From Methylococcaceae bacterium UBA1147 (GTDB lineage: Bacteria; Pseudomonadota; Gammaproteobacteria; Methylococcales; UBA1147): a stretch of 29,742 bases of DNA. Location of the stretch: NCBI GenBank assembly GCA_002311315.1, contig DBZZ01000054.1:1-29742 (forward strand). The letters run 5' to 3'. A model generated the notes under the pieces. The model was given only the letters and a program-made list of their open reading frames with translations. It made no database searches and was not told the DNA's origin. Positions 15,648 to 24,388 of this stretch are shown piece by piece. Numbering within the stretch: position 1 is the stretch's first letter; the number at the start of each line of letters is the position of its first letter. The position numbers and the translations under genes were made by a program.

Positions 15648-17267
15648 ATGACGCTCAGAGTTGCCATCGCGCAGTTGAATCTGCTTGTCGGCGATATTGC
15701 CGGCAATTGCAGTCGAATTCTTGCTGCTGCCGAAACCGCCCGCGATGATCTTGGTGCGGATCTAGTGGTTTTTCCTGAACTTGGGGTTTCTGGATACCCT
15801 CCGGAGGACCTGCTTTTACGGGCTGATTTCCTTCGGCAATGCAGATCCGCCGTGGAACGGCTGGCGGAAAAGGCGGTGAATATCTGCATGGTTGTTGGCT
15901 TTCCCGAGGCTGCTAACGGTTGTCTGTACAACAGCGCTGCGGTGCTGCAGGAAGGGAGAATCGCAGCAGTCTACCGGAAATGCCGTTTGCCCAACTACGG
16001 CGTTTTCGATGAAAAACGCTATTTTTCCCCGGGGAGTGGACCCTGTTTGTTTCAGATTGGTGCGGTGCCGCTGGCGGTGACACTCTGCGAAGATATCTGG
16101 GCCGAAGGGATCGTTGAGCAATCCAGCATGGCCGGTGCCCAACTGATCCTGAACCTGAATGCATCTCCCTTTCATGCCAACAAGGGGGTCGAGAGAGAAG
16201 CGGTTTTGCGTGACCGGATCCGGGCCGCCAGGGTACCGATCATTTACGTCAACCAGGTCGGCGGGCAGGATGAACTGGTTTTCGACGGCTCCTCCTTCGT
16301 GATGCGGGCAGATGGCGAGGTTTGTTACCGTGCCCCGGAATTCGAGGAGTCAACGGGTGTGGTCGAATTCGGCATCGGAGAGTCCCTGTCACCGGTTTAC
16401 GGTCGTATTGCCCCGTCCTATACCCAGGTTGCCAGCGAATACAAGGCGCTGGTCCTGGGAATCCGCGATTACGTGAGGAAAAACGGTTTTCAGGGGGCGA
16501 TACTTGGGTTGTCGGGCGGGATCGATTCAGCCCTGACTCTGGCTCTTGCTGCCGATGCCCTGGGCAACGATCAGGTGGAGGTTGTGCTGATGCCGTCGCG
16601 CTATACCGCCTGCATGAGCAACGAGGACGCGGTTGAGCAGGCCCAATGCCTAGGTGTTCAGCATCACGTAATTCCGATCGAGCCGGCGGTGAATGTCTTT
16701 ACCGATATGCTGGAAGATACCTTTCGCGGCCTTTCCGCGGACACCACGGAGGAGAATATCCAGGCTCGTTGCAGAGGGCTTTTGCTCATGGCCCTTTCCA
16801 ACAAGAAACGCAGGTTGCTGCTGACGACGGGGAACAAGAGCGAAATGAGTGTTGGCTATGCAACGCTTTATGGTGACATGGCAGGTGGCTTCGCGCCCCT
16901 GAAAGACGTTCCCAAGATGCTGGTTTACCGGCTCGCGGAATACCGGAATTGCTTGTCGCAGGTAATTCCGCAACGTGTCATCGAACGTCCGCCATCGGCC
17001 GAGCTTGCCCCCGATCAGGTGGATGAAGATTCGTTGCCTCCGTATTCGATACTCGATGCCATTCTCGAGCTCTACGTTGAGCAGGATTGCTCAATCGAGG
17101 AAATCATCGGGCAAGGATACGATGCTGTCGATGTGAGGAAGCTGGTTCGTCTGGTGAACATGAACGAATACAAGCGGCGGCAAGCCCCGCCTGGGGTGCG
17201 CATAACCGCTAGGGCTTTCGGCCGCGATCGCCGTTACCCGATCACCTCGGGATTCAGGCCTTGCTGA
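15648..17267 (+). CDS. nadE: Glutamine-dependent NAD+ synthetase
   Basis: The 539-residue bifunctional enzyme amidates nicotinate adenine dinucleotide to NAD+. The N-terminal nitrilase-like glutaminase has the Glu44 (FPELGVSGYPPEDLL), Lys111 (YRKCRLPNYGVFDE) and Cys147 (TLCEDIW) triad. The C-terminal ammonia-dependent synthetase begins near 265 and has the pyrophosphatase P-loop LSGGIDSA (288-295) and TGNKSEMSVGY. The N-terminus VAIAQLNLLVGDIAGN is typical, but only a weak ribosome site precedes the ATG, consistent with translation in an operon with sucCD. Its stop is 72 bases from the convergent bamD stop, with no obvious terminator between them. Confidence 0.96.
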   Translation: MTLRVAIAQLNLLVGDIAGNCSRILAAAETARDDLGADLVVFPELGVSGYPPEDLLLRADFLRQCRSAVERLAEKAVNICMVVGFPEAANGCLYNSAAVLQEGRIAAVYRKCRLPNYGVFDEKRYFSPGSGPCLFQIGAVPLAVTLCEDIWAEGIVEQSSMAGAQLILNLNASPFHANKGVEREAVLRDRIRAARVPIIYVNQVGGQDELVFDGSSFVMRADGEVCYRAPEFEESTGVVEFGIGESLSPVYGRIAPSYTQVASEYKALVLGIRDYVRKNGFQGAILGLSGGIDSALTLALAADALGNDQVEVVLMPSRYTACMSNEDAVEQAQCLGVQHHVIPIEPAVNVFTDMLEDTFRGLSADTTEENIQARCRGLLLMALSNKKRRLLLTTGNKSEMSVGYATLYGDMAGGFAPLKDVPKMLVYRLAEYRNCLSQVIPQRVIERPPSAELAPDQVDEDSLPPYSILDAILELYVEQDCSIEEIIGQGYDAVDVRKLVRLVNMNEYKRRQAPPGVRITARAFGRDRRYPITSGFRPC

Positions 17268-17339
17268 GAATACGGGTGCTCGACCGCCGCGCTGTCTGGC
17301 CTCGACTGGGTATCCGCGTTGCTCGAACTGCCTCGGAAA

Positions 17340-18185
17340 TCAGTCTTCGTCCAGGCCAATGAAATCCCAGATGTCCTCTGCCAACGACCGATCGAGGTCA
17401 ATGGATTCGGCATTCGGGATGCCGTTGGGGTAATTCAGGGCGTAGACCCTTGCCGTATCGGCAGCCATGTCCTTCATGGCCAGTTTCGTGTACGCGGTTT
17501 CCATGATTTTCAGCGCTACCGGAACGGCAGGCGTGGCTTGGTACTCTTGGACAACATGGATCATCCTCTTCACCGCGGCGATATAGGCCTTCCGCTTCAT
17601 GTAATAGCGGCCAACATGAATCTCGTGCATGGCCAGGCTGTTCCATAGCGAAATCATGCGCTGGCGTGCATCGATGGTGTAGCGGCTATCAGGGTATTTC
17701 TCGATCAGGGTCCGGAAATTCTTGAATGAATCGCGGGAAGCGCCCGGGTCACGCTGGGAAGAATCCGTCGGGAAGAAACGTTCGAGGAATCCGAGCGAGC
17801 GATTGAAGTTCACTAGGCCTTTCAGGTAATAGGCGTAGGGTACCGTGGGGTGCCGTGGGTGCAGCTTGATGAAACGGTCGGCAGCGGCAATGGCAGAATC
17901 GGGTTCGTCGGTCTTGTAATGGGCATAACCGATATCCAGCTGTGCCTGGGTTGCGTAGACACCGAAGGGATAGCGGGTTTCAAGTCTTTCGTACAGCTCG
18001 ATGGCTTTTTGGTAACGTTCCTGTTTCAGGGTCTGCTTGGCCTCATTGTACATTTCCACGGCGCTCATTGGGCTTTTTTTATCCTTGCTACCCGACCAGC
18101 TGGAACAGCCGGGCAGTACAAGGACCAAAGCCGCCAATACGGTCAGCAGTGTGAGTCGGAAAGCCGGGGAGTTAGCATCTAACAT
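17340..18185 (-). CDS. bamD: Outer-membrane assembly lipoprotein BamD
   Basis: The 281-residue lipoprotein is the essential TPR subunit of the BAM complex that inserts beta-barrel proteins into the outer membrane with BamA. The signal peptide ends in the lipobox LPGC with Cys27. TPR helices follow: MYNEAKQTLKQERYQKAIEL, YPFGVYATQAQLDIGYAHYK, DRFIKLHPRHPTVPYAYYLK and others up to about residue 250. ATG 18185 is chosen over a TTG immediately before it. It is divergent from rluD-pgeF, the same arrangement as in E. coli, and bamA itself begins at 28376 in this window. Confidence 0.95.
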   Translation of the reverse strand: MLDANSPAFRLTLLTVLAALVLVLPGCSSWSGSKDKKSPMSAVEMYNEAKQTLKQERYQKAIELYERLETRYPFGVYATQAQLDIGYAHYKTDEPDSAIAAADRFIKLHPRHPTVPYAYYLKGLVNFNRSLGFLERFFPTDSSQRDPGASRDSFKNFRTLIEKYPDSRYTIDARQRMISLWNSLAMHEIHVGRYYMKRKAYIAAVKRMIHVVQEYQATPAVPVALKIMETAYTKLAMKDMAADTARVYALNYPNGIPNAESIDLDRSLAEDIWDFIGLDED

Positions 18186-18333
18186 CAAGTTGGGGTGTGA
18201 CGGTCCGGGCTGATCCGCAGGCTGTTTGAATCAGGCAGGATTTGCCTGATGATCAATGGTCAACGCTCTCTAGCCTGCCGGGGTGTCTTTGATTATTATA
18301 GTATAACCGAAATGGTTTTGATGGGTATTGAAC

Positions 18334-19278
18334 ATGATATTGGCTACCATAGTTACCGCCCGGATTCCGGAGCATCTGACCGGTTTCCGCCTCGATCAGG
18401 CGCTGGCGGAGATTTTCTCCGATTACTCGAGAAGCCGTTTGCAAAAGTGGATACGAGGAGGCAGGGTACTGGTTGACGGACGGGTTCTGCGTCCCCGCGA
18501 CCGGGTCGAGGGCGGGGAACTGGTGGAACTGGATTCCGAGCCCGAAGTTGTGTCGACCTGTTTGCCTGAAGACCTGCCGCTGGACATCGTGTTCGAGGAT
18601 AAATCGGTGATCGTTATCAACAAGCCTGCGGGCCTGGTGGTGCATCCGGCTGCGGGTAATTGGCAGGGCACCCTGCAGAATGCCTTGCTCCATCATGACT
18701 CCCAGTTGGCGGCCTTGCCCAGGGCAGGCCTGGTGCACCGGATCGACAAGGATACGACGGGTTTGCTGGTCGTGGCGCGCACCCTTGCGGCACACAAGTC
18801 GCTGGTGGATCAACTGCAGGCCAGGACCATCAAGCGGGAGTACCTTGCCATCGTGCATGGCGTAATGACCGCGGGTGGGACGATTGACGAGCCAATTGGC
18901 AGGCACCCGGTAGAGCGCAAGAAATATGCGGTTCGCGCGAATGGAAAGTCGGCAGTGACGCATTATCGGGTCTCAGAACGGATGACTCATCACACCCTTG
19001 TTCGGGTTAACCTGGAAACTGGTCGAACCCACCAGATCCGTGTTCACATGGCTCATGTGCGTTTTCCGCTGGTTGGCGACCCGGTTTACGGGGGGCGCTC
19101 CAGAATACCGCGTGGCTGCACCGAATCGATGATCGTTCGATTGCAGCAGTTTCGGCGCCAGGCGCTACACGCGGCCCGGCTCGTCCTGCAGCACCCGGGT
19201 AGCGGCGAATCGTGTGAATGGAGCGCTGACATGCCGCAGGACATGTTTGGACTGCTGGAAGACCTGAGAACTCTGTGA
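18334..19278 (+). CDS. rluD: 23S rRNA pseudouridine synthase RluD family
   Basis: The 314-residue enzyme isomerises uridines of helix 69 (1911, 1915, 1917 in E. coli numbering) in 23S rRNA. An S4 RNA-binding domain occupies about residues 17-75 (GFRLDQALAEIFSDYSRSRL, with VLVDGR and VLRPRDRV). The catalytic domain has NKPAGLVVHP and HRIDKDTTGLLVVA with catalytic Asp138, then ETGRTHQIRVHMAH. Length fits RluD rather than the shorter RluA. I chose ATG 18334; a TTG lies six bases upstream. The stop overlaps the pgeF start as GTGA. An AT-rich TATAGT near 18297 may be its -10 box, but no -35 is clear. Confidence 0.93.
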   Translation: MILATIVTARIPEHLTGFRLDQALAEIFSDYSRSRLQKWIRGGRVLVDGRVLRPRDRVEGGELVELDSEPEVVSTCLPEDLPLDIVFEDKSVIVINKPAGLVVHPAAGNWQGTLQNALLHHDSQLAALPRAGLVHRIDKDTTGLLVVARTLAAHKSLVDQLQARTIKREYLAIVHGVMTAGGTIDEPIGRHPVERKKYAVRANGKSAVTHYRVSERMTHHTLVRVNLETGRTHQIRVHMAHVRFPLVGDPVYGGRSRIPRGCTESMIVRLQQFRRQALHAARLVLQHPGSGESCEWSADMPQDMFGLLEDLRTL

Positions 19279-19997
19279 GCCAGCTGTTCATTGAGGCAGA
19301 TTGGACGCTACCGACATCAATTCATGCATTGACGACGCTGCGTGGCGGCGGGTTTAGTTCGGGGCCTTATGCAAGCATGAATCCAGCCAGACATGTCGGC
19401 GATGATGCCGTTTCCGTGGCCGGGAATCGGCGCCTGCTGAGGGAGCGTCTGGGGCTGCCGACAGGCCCGTTTTGGCTGCAGCAGAAACACGGTGCCAGGG
19501 TGGTCAGGGCTGAGATGGGTGGGGCAAATGTGGCCGATGGAAGTTTTAGTGCGGCAAAAGGCGTGGTGTGCGCGGTTATGACGGCAGATTGCCTGCCGGT
19601 TCTTTTGTGCAATCCTGATTCGGGAATGATAGCAGCGGTCCATGCGGGCTGGCGCGGATTACTGGCCGGCGTGATCGAGTCGGCAATGCAAAGCATCGGT
19701 AATGGCGGCATGGCCTGGATGGGGCCTGCGATCGGCTCGGATGCTTTCGAAGTGAGCACTGAAGTGCGCGATCGTTTCCTGAAGAAATCCGTCATGTTTG
19801 AATCGACATTCCGGCCGGGAAAGGGTCAAAAATGGTTGTTTGACATCTATGCGGCTGCCCGGAGCGTATTATCTGGATGCGGCGCAGGCCAGGTTTTTGG
19901 CGGTGACTACTGTACCTATTCCGACTCGGAGCGCTTTTTCTCCTATCGTCGTGACGGTGCTTGTGGCCGTATGGCAAGCTTGATCTGGAGAGATTAG
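19275..19997 (+). CDS. pgeF: Laccase-domain protein PgeF (YfiH), peptidoglycan editing factor
   Basis: The 240-residue cytosolic protein belongs to the YfiH/DUF152 family, known to act on purine nucleosides and, in E. coli, to remove wrongly built UDP-MurNAc-L-Ser from peptidoglycan synthesis. Signature residues are seen in LQQKHGARVV, MTADCLPVLLCN and AAVHAGWRGLLAG, whose His and Cys bind zinc, and CTYSDSERFFSYRRDG near the C-terminus. It starts with GTG overlapping the rluD stop by four bases, so the pair is translationally coupled, as in other gammaproteobacteria. clpB, which often follows, is absent here. Confidence 0.93.
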   Translation: MSQLFIEADWTLPTSIHALTTLRGGGFSSGPYASMNPARHVGDDAVSVAGNRRLLRERLGLPTGPFWLQQKHGARVVRAEMGGANVADGSFSAAKGVVCAVMTADCLPVLLCNPDSGMIAAVHAGWRGLLAGVIESAMQSIGNGGMAWMGPAIGSDAFEVSTEVRDRFLKKSVMFESTFRPGKGQKWLFDIYAAARSVLSGCGAGQVFGGDYCTYSDSERFFSYRRDGACGRMASLIWRD

Positions 19998-20018
19998 CGC
20001 GGGGGAATTCCCGATGGC

Positions 20019-20034
20019 ACCTGTACACCTGTAC
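20019..20034. repeat. Tandem eight-base repeat upstream of fetB-like gene
   Basis: ACCTGTAC occurs twice in direct succession, creating the palindrome TGTACA at the junction. It lies 61-76 bases before the fetB-like ATG and just before a TTGACG. It could be a regulator site or chance. Confidence 0.4.
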
Positions 20035-20094
20035 CTTGACGTCCATTGGTCTTAAAATCAGCAAGCTGCTTTCCAGAAGGAGCCGTGGAATTCC

Positions 20095-20823
20095 ATGGTT
20101 GAGCCTTCGATCCAGCTGATTCCCTATTCCAGGTTACTTTGGGCCATGCTTCCCGTTTTGGTCGTGGTCTGGATTCTTTTCCGTTGGTCGTTGGGTGGTG
20201 GCAATGCGCTGTACGCGTTGCTGCGAATGATGACCCAGTTGTTGCTAGTCGGTAACGTTCTGGTTTATATGTTTCGTTCCGACAGCCCGTGGATGGTTCT
20301 GCTTGTCTTGTCCGTAATGGTGCTGGTCTCCAGCTGGATCACGCTGAGAACGGTGCGCAGTCGAAGGCGGGCATTGTACGGCAAGGCTCTCCTGTCCATT
20401 CTAATTGGGGGAACGACCACCCTTGTTCTGGTGACCCAGGTCGTTTTGTCCCTGCAACCCTGGTACCTGCCTCATTACTTGATCCCGCTGGCCGGGATGA
20501 TCTTTTCTGGGGTCATGAACAGTGTCAGCCTGGCTGCAGAGCGTCTGGCGGCTGAGATGTCGAAGGGCATGGATTACCTGGAAGCGCGCAGGCATGCACT
20601 CAATGCATCACTGATCCCAATCACCAATTCACTGTTTGGTGTCGGGTTGGTATCCTTGCCAGGGATGATGACCGGCCAGATTCTGGCCGGTGTTTCTCCC
20701 CTGGTGGCGGTCAATTACCAGGTGATGGTCATGCTGATGATTTTCGGTTCTGCAGGACTTGCTTCAGTAAGTTTCCTGCTTCTGGTGAGGAAGGATTTCG
20801 AGAAGAGTTCTGCGAATCGGTAA
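20095..20823 (+). CDS. FetB/YbbM-family ABC transporter permease (UPF0014)
   Basis: The 242-residue inner-membrane protein has about seven hydrophobic segments, starting with LLWAMLPVLVVVWILF and continuing through MVLLVLSVMVLVSSWI and YLIPLAGMIFSGVMNSVSLA. The motifs LIPLAGMIFSGVMNSVSLA, ALNASLIPITNSL and GLVSLPGMMTGQILAG are diagnostic of the FetB family, the permease of an iron-export transporter in E. coli. AAGGAG lies about 12 bases before the ATG. The ATPase partner FetA is not next to it in this window, which is unusual for E. coli-like arrangements. Substrate is therefore uncertain. Confidence 0.85.
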   Translation: MVEPSIQLIPYSRLLWAMLPVLVVVWILFRWSLGGGNALYALLRMMTQLLLVGNVLVYMFRSDSPWMVLLVLSVMVLVSSWITLRTVRSRRRALYGKALLSILIGGTTTLVLVTQVVLSLQPWYLPHYLIPLAGMIFSGVMNSVSLAAERLAAEMSKGMDYLEARRHALNASLIPITNSLFGVGLVSLPGMMTGQILAGVSPLVAVNYQVMVMLMIFGSAGLASVSFLLLVRKDFEKSSANR

Positions 20824-20867
20824 ATATCGCTACTCAATCCGGACCCAAAAGGCTGTCGGTCGGCCGA

Positions 20868-21278
20868 TTATTCCAGTTCCTCGATCAGTTGTTCAAGTTG
20901 CTCCGTTGCATGATCGCATTCGCCAATGGTGTTCCTGACTTTCAGTTCAAGCAGGATTCCTGGCTCGTTTCGGTTCATCTTTTTCCGGGCTACCTGGTTT
21001 AGAGCGCCACAGGCGTCCAGCATCCGGCGTTCCGCGGTTTCAAGCTCCAAGCCAGTGCGTTCACTGATGTCTTCGTCAAGCAGTTGTCCGGTGTTGAGCG
21101 TTGCCTGATTTTGTCGGCGGAATACCGACTCGATATATCCTTTGAATTGATCGATGGAACGAGTGATTTGCCGACCGTCTGACCTGGTCGTTGTTATGCT
21201 CGTACAACCGGATAGCGTCGCCAGAAGCAGAACCAGGCCGATTCCGGGAAAGAGCACAGTGGAAGTTCGGTACGCCAT
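20868..21278 (-). CDS. Small lipoprotein of unknown function
   Basis: The 136-residue product has a signal peptide and a lipobox LSGC with Cys25, then a polar, mostly helical domain with many Glu, Arg and Gln residues (for example LLDEDISERTGLELETAERR), ending in LIEELE. Two cysteines (DACGAL, GECDHA) may pair in the periplasm. GGAG lies 4 bases before the ATG. I recognise no family. It converges on the fetB-like gene with 44 bases between stops. Confidence 0.75.
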   Translation of the reverse strand: MAYRTSTVLFPGIGLVLLLATLSGCTSITTTRSDGRQITRSIDQFKGYIESVFRRQNQATLNTGQLLDEDISERTGLELETAERRMLDACGALNQVARKKMNRNEPGILLELKVRNTIGECDHATEQLEQLIEELE

Positions 21279-21379
21279 GGGTCTCCAGATTTAAATTCAT
21301 ATTCTAATCTGCGCGTCATTGTTTAGCATCCCACAGTCGGGGTATTCTTTCTGGACGGTTTTTCTAAACTTGTTTGCGG

Positions 21380-21409
21380 TTGAACCGGGTCAAATCTTAC
21401 CGTTATGAT
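21380..21409 (+). promoter_or_regulatory. Sigma-70 type promoter of the peptide transporter gene
   Basis: TTGAAC (21380-21385) and TATGAT (21404-21409) are separated by 18 bases. The predicted start, near 21416, is 15 bases before a GTG and 30 bases before the ATG of the transporter. It should drive both the transporter and the aminotransferase. Confidence 0.6.
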
Positions 21410-21445
21410 CTACGCCGTGTCTGATCCTTCGTGTCGCAACCAATC

Positions 21446-22795
21446 ATGAACAACTATCGTACAGCCCCGGTCGCGTCCCCCGAACTGCCGCCGGGGATCC
21501 CCTGCATCATCGCCAACGAGGCAGCTGAACGATTCAGTTATTATGGCATGCGGGCGATTCTTGTCGTCTTCATGACCCAGTACCTGATGAATTCAGGTGG
21601 TCAGCTGGAGGTGATGAGCGAAAACGAAGCGAAGGGCTATTTCCATCTTTTCGTTTCGGCGGTGTACATGACCCCCTTGCTGGGAGCGATTCTGGCAGAC
21701 GGGATCTGGGGGAAATACAGAACCATCATCCTGCTTTCGCTGGTTTATTGCCTAGGGCACCTGGCTCTTTCGCTGGATGATACGCGGGTCGGGCTGCTGA
21801 TCGGGCAGGCGCTTATTGCACTGGGCGCTGGCGGGATCAAGCCCTGTGTTTCTGCCCATGTCGGCGATCAGTTCGGTCGATCAAACCAGCATCTTCTGGC
21901 ACCGGTATTCAGCTGGTTCTACTTTGCGATCAACCTGGGTGCCTTTACTTCGATGCTGGTTATACCCTGGTTGCTGGATCGATACGGTGCGTCCGTGGCA
22001 TTTGCGGTTCCCGGGTTGCTGATGTTGTTGGCCACCGGTATTTTTTGGTCGGGGCGTTACCGCTTTATTCATATCCCTCCAGGGGGGGCAGATTTTGTTC
22101 GAGAGATCTTCAGTCAGACCGGTCGGTCAACGCTGGGCAAACTGTCCCTTGTCTATCTGTTTGTGGCCATGTTCTGGGCATTGTTCGACCAGACTGGCTC
22201 ATCGTGGGTCCTGCAGGCCCAGAAGATGGACCGCGAAATCCTGGGTTTTGCGGTTCTACCGTCACAAATCCAGGCGACCAACCCGTTGCTGATTATGGTG
22301 CTGATCCCGTTGTTCTCGGCTTATCTGTACCCGCTTCTCGGACGTTTGATCCAGCTTACAGCGCTGCGGAAGATTGCAATCGGCATGTTTCTGACCTGTG
22401 CTCCTTTTGCCCTCACCGCATGGTTGCAGATCCGGATTGATACAGGCGATGAACCCAGCATCGCGTGGCAGGTCCTCGCCTACGTACTGCTGACGTCAGC
22501 GGAGGTGATGGTTTCGGTCACCTGCCTGGAGTTTTCTTATACGCAGGCACCGAGGAAGATGAAATCGTTTGTGATGGCCTTCTTCATGATGTCGGTGGCC
22601 GTTGGAAATCTTTTTACAAGCGCGGTGAACTTTTTCATCCAGAACGATGATGGAAGCAGCAAATTGGCCGGTGCTTCCTACTTCTGGTTTTTCACCGGTC
22701 TCATGTTCATAACGGCCACGGTTTTTCTGCTGGTGATCAAGTACTACCGGGAGGTCAGTTATGTCCAGGAAGAGCAACCGGTTGTGAATGACTGA
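21446..22795 (+). CDS. Proton-dependent di/tripeptide transporter (POT/PTR2 family, MFS)
   Basis: The 449-residue inner-membrane protein has about 12 or more hydrophobic segments. The POT hallmark ExxERF lies in NEAAERFSYYGMRA (24-37), where the Glu and Arg couple protons to peptide uptake. GALIADG-type motif is seen as LLGAILADGIWGKYRTI, and FYFAINLGAF is the PTR2 signature. WALFDQTGSSWVLQA matches the second family motif. No ribosome site is strong; a GTG at 21431 in the same frame would add five residues. The aminotransferase gene begins 8 bases after the stop, so the two are probably an operon linking peptide uptake to amino acid metabolism. Confidence 0.92.
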   Translation: MNNYRTAPVASPELPPGIPCIIANEAAERFSYYGMRAILVVFMTQYLMNSGGQLEVMSENEAKGYFHLFVSAVYMTPLLGAILADGIWGKYRTIILLSLVYCLGHLALSLDDTRVGLLIGQALIALGAGGIKPCVSAHVGDQFGRSNQHLLAPVFSWFYFAINLGAFTSMLVIPWLLDRYGASVAFAVPGLLMLLATGIFWSGRYRFIHIPPGGADFVREIFSQTGRSTLGKLSLVYLFVAMFWALFDQTGSSWVLQAQKMDREILGFAVLPSQIQATNPLLIMVLIPLFSAYLYPLLGRLIQLTALRKIAIGMFLTCAPFALTAWLQIRIDTGDEPSIAWQVLAYVLLTSAEVMVSVTCLEFSYTQAPRKMKSFVMAFFMMSVAVGNLFTSAVNFFIQNDDGSSKLAGASYFWFFTGLMFITATVFLLVIKYYREVSYVQEEQPVVND

Positions 22796-22803
22796 TCAAG
22801 GCC

Positions 22804-23988
22804 ATGAAGACGGCTTGTAAATACGGCATCAGTCGGCGCGTCCAGTCGGTCCAGTCACCGATCATTGCGGAGATCGGGCAGAAAATCCGCAGTAAGCCGG
22901 GTACGGTTTCACTCGGTCAGGGCGTTGTCTATTACGGTCCTCCGGAGCAGGCGTTGAAACGCCTGGCCGCATCGCTTTCAAGCCTCGAAAACCACAAGTA
23001 CAGCGCCGCCCAGGGGATCCCCGAACTGCGTGACGCAATCGCTGAAAAGCTGCATGGTGAAAATGCAATAGGTCTCGAGCGGTCGGAGGTTGTGGTGACC
23101 GCGGGGTCAAACATGGGTTTTTACAATGCGGTTCTGACCGTCAGTGACCCCGGGGACGAGATTATCATTTCGCGGCCGTACTATTTCAACCATGAAATGG
23201 CGATCACAATGGCCGGTTGTCGGCCGGTCGAAGTCCCGGTCGATGCGGATTATCAGCTGCAGCCACAAATGATTGCCGCCGCCATCAGCGAGCGCACCCG
23301 GGCAATAGTGACGATTTCGCCGAACAATCCGACGGGTGCCGTTTATCCCGAGGAAACACTCCGTGCCATCAATGAATTATGTCGGCAACGGGGAATCTAT
23401 CATATCAGCGACGAGGCCTACGAGTCGTTCGTACACGGCACCAACAAACACTTTTCGCCTGCTGCAATAGTGGGTTCGTCCGGTCATACCATTTCGCTGT
23501 TTTCGCTGTCCAAGGCCTATGGTTTCGCCGGTTGGCGAATCGGTTACATGGTGATACCGCAAGACCTTGTTGATCCGGTCCTGAAAATCCAGGATACCGT
23601 GCAGATTTGCCCGACAGTCGTTTCCCAGCAAGCGGCAGTCGGGGCGTTGCAAGCTGGTGCCCCATTCATTGAATCAAAAGTTGGGCAAATCGTCAGAGTG
23701 CGTTTGCTAATTCTCGATGCCCTGGGTGAGCTTGAAGGTTTGGTCTATCGCCCGCTCTCCGAGGGAGCATTTTATATTCTGCTGAAGATTCATGCAGATC
23801 TTGATGACACCTTACTGGTTGATCAACTGATCCAGCATCACCGCGTTGCCGTGATACCCGGATCTGCCTTCGGAATTCGTAGCGGTTGCTATCTACGCAT
23901 TGCATACGGTGCTCTCGATGAAACGACGGCTAGATGTGGGGTGAATCGACTAGTCGATGGATTGCGGGAACAGCTTCGCAAGACATAA
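22804..23988 (+). CDS. Class I/II PLP-dependent aminotransferase
   Basis: The 394-residue cytosolic enzyme has the fold-type I layout of the aspartate/aromatic aminotransferase family. VVVTAGSNMGFYNAV binds the PLP phosphate, SPNNPTGAVYP (172-182) contains the conserved Asn, DEAYESFVHG holds the Asp/Tyr pair, and SLSKAYGFAGWRIGY (234-248) has the Schiff-base Lys237. The C-terminal YLRIAYG retains the Arg that binds the substrate carboxylate. The specific amino donor cannot be deduced; aspartate, alanine or a methionine-like substrate is possible. It follows the peptide transporter by 8 bases. Confidence 0.9.
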   Translation: MKTACKYGISRRVQSVQSPIIAEIGQKIRSKPGTVSLGQGVVYYGPPEQALKRLAASLSSLENHKYSAAQGIPELRDAIAEKLHGENAIGLERSEVVVTAGSNMGFYNAVLTVSDPGDEIIISRPYYFNHEMAITMAGCRPVEVPVDADYQLQPQMIAAAISERTRAIVTISPNNPTGAVYPEETLRAINELCRQRGIYHISDEAYESFVHGTNKHFSPAAIVGSSGHTISLFSLSKAYGFAGWRIGYMVIPQDLVDPVLKIQDTVQICPTVVSQQAAVGALQAGAPFIESKVGQIVRVRLLILDALGELEGLVYRPLSEGAFYILLKIHADLDDTLLVDQLIQHHRVAVIPGSAFGIRSGCYLRIAYGALDETTARCGVNRLVDGLREQLRKT

Positions 23989-24388
23989 GGACCGGTTGTT
24001 TCAGTTGTCCATGCCCAGTCCCGGGGTCTTTCGAACTGGATCCCGAGACAGCCGAATCAATTCAGTAATTTTGCTGGGAGTTGTTGCATCAGTTTAACAC
24101 GCATTCTCTGTATCGAAGCTAGCAAGGCTGATTCTTGCCTTCGATTATTTGATCGAGAGGCTTCCAGTGCTGGACCCGATTTAGCGGATGGCGAAGAACC
24201 TGATGCGCATGATTGGCATTGGGGATCAGGGCAACGAGGTTCATGGGTTTCCAATTCAATCGGAACAACGAAGACAAGACGCGATCGATCTGGCGACGTT
24301 TTGGTCTGTGTTCGAGGTCATAGGATTCCGTTCCAATTGCTGTTGCGTTTTGAAAAGCTTCTTTCACCAGGGCTTTGGTTTCAATCGG
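23989..24388. other. Intergenic region downstream of galE and the aminotransferase
   Basis: The two genes converge on this 400-base stretch. A minus-strand frame at 24367-24119 (82 codons) starts 22 bases after the galE stop, but has no ribosome site and no recognisable motif; I do not count it as a gene. No terminator with a T-run is seen. Confidence 0.4.

Noticed and set aside
24119..24367. An 82-codon minus-strand frame just after galE.
   Set aside because: No ribosome site and no recognisable motif; kept only as a note on the intergenic region.
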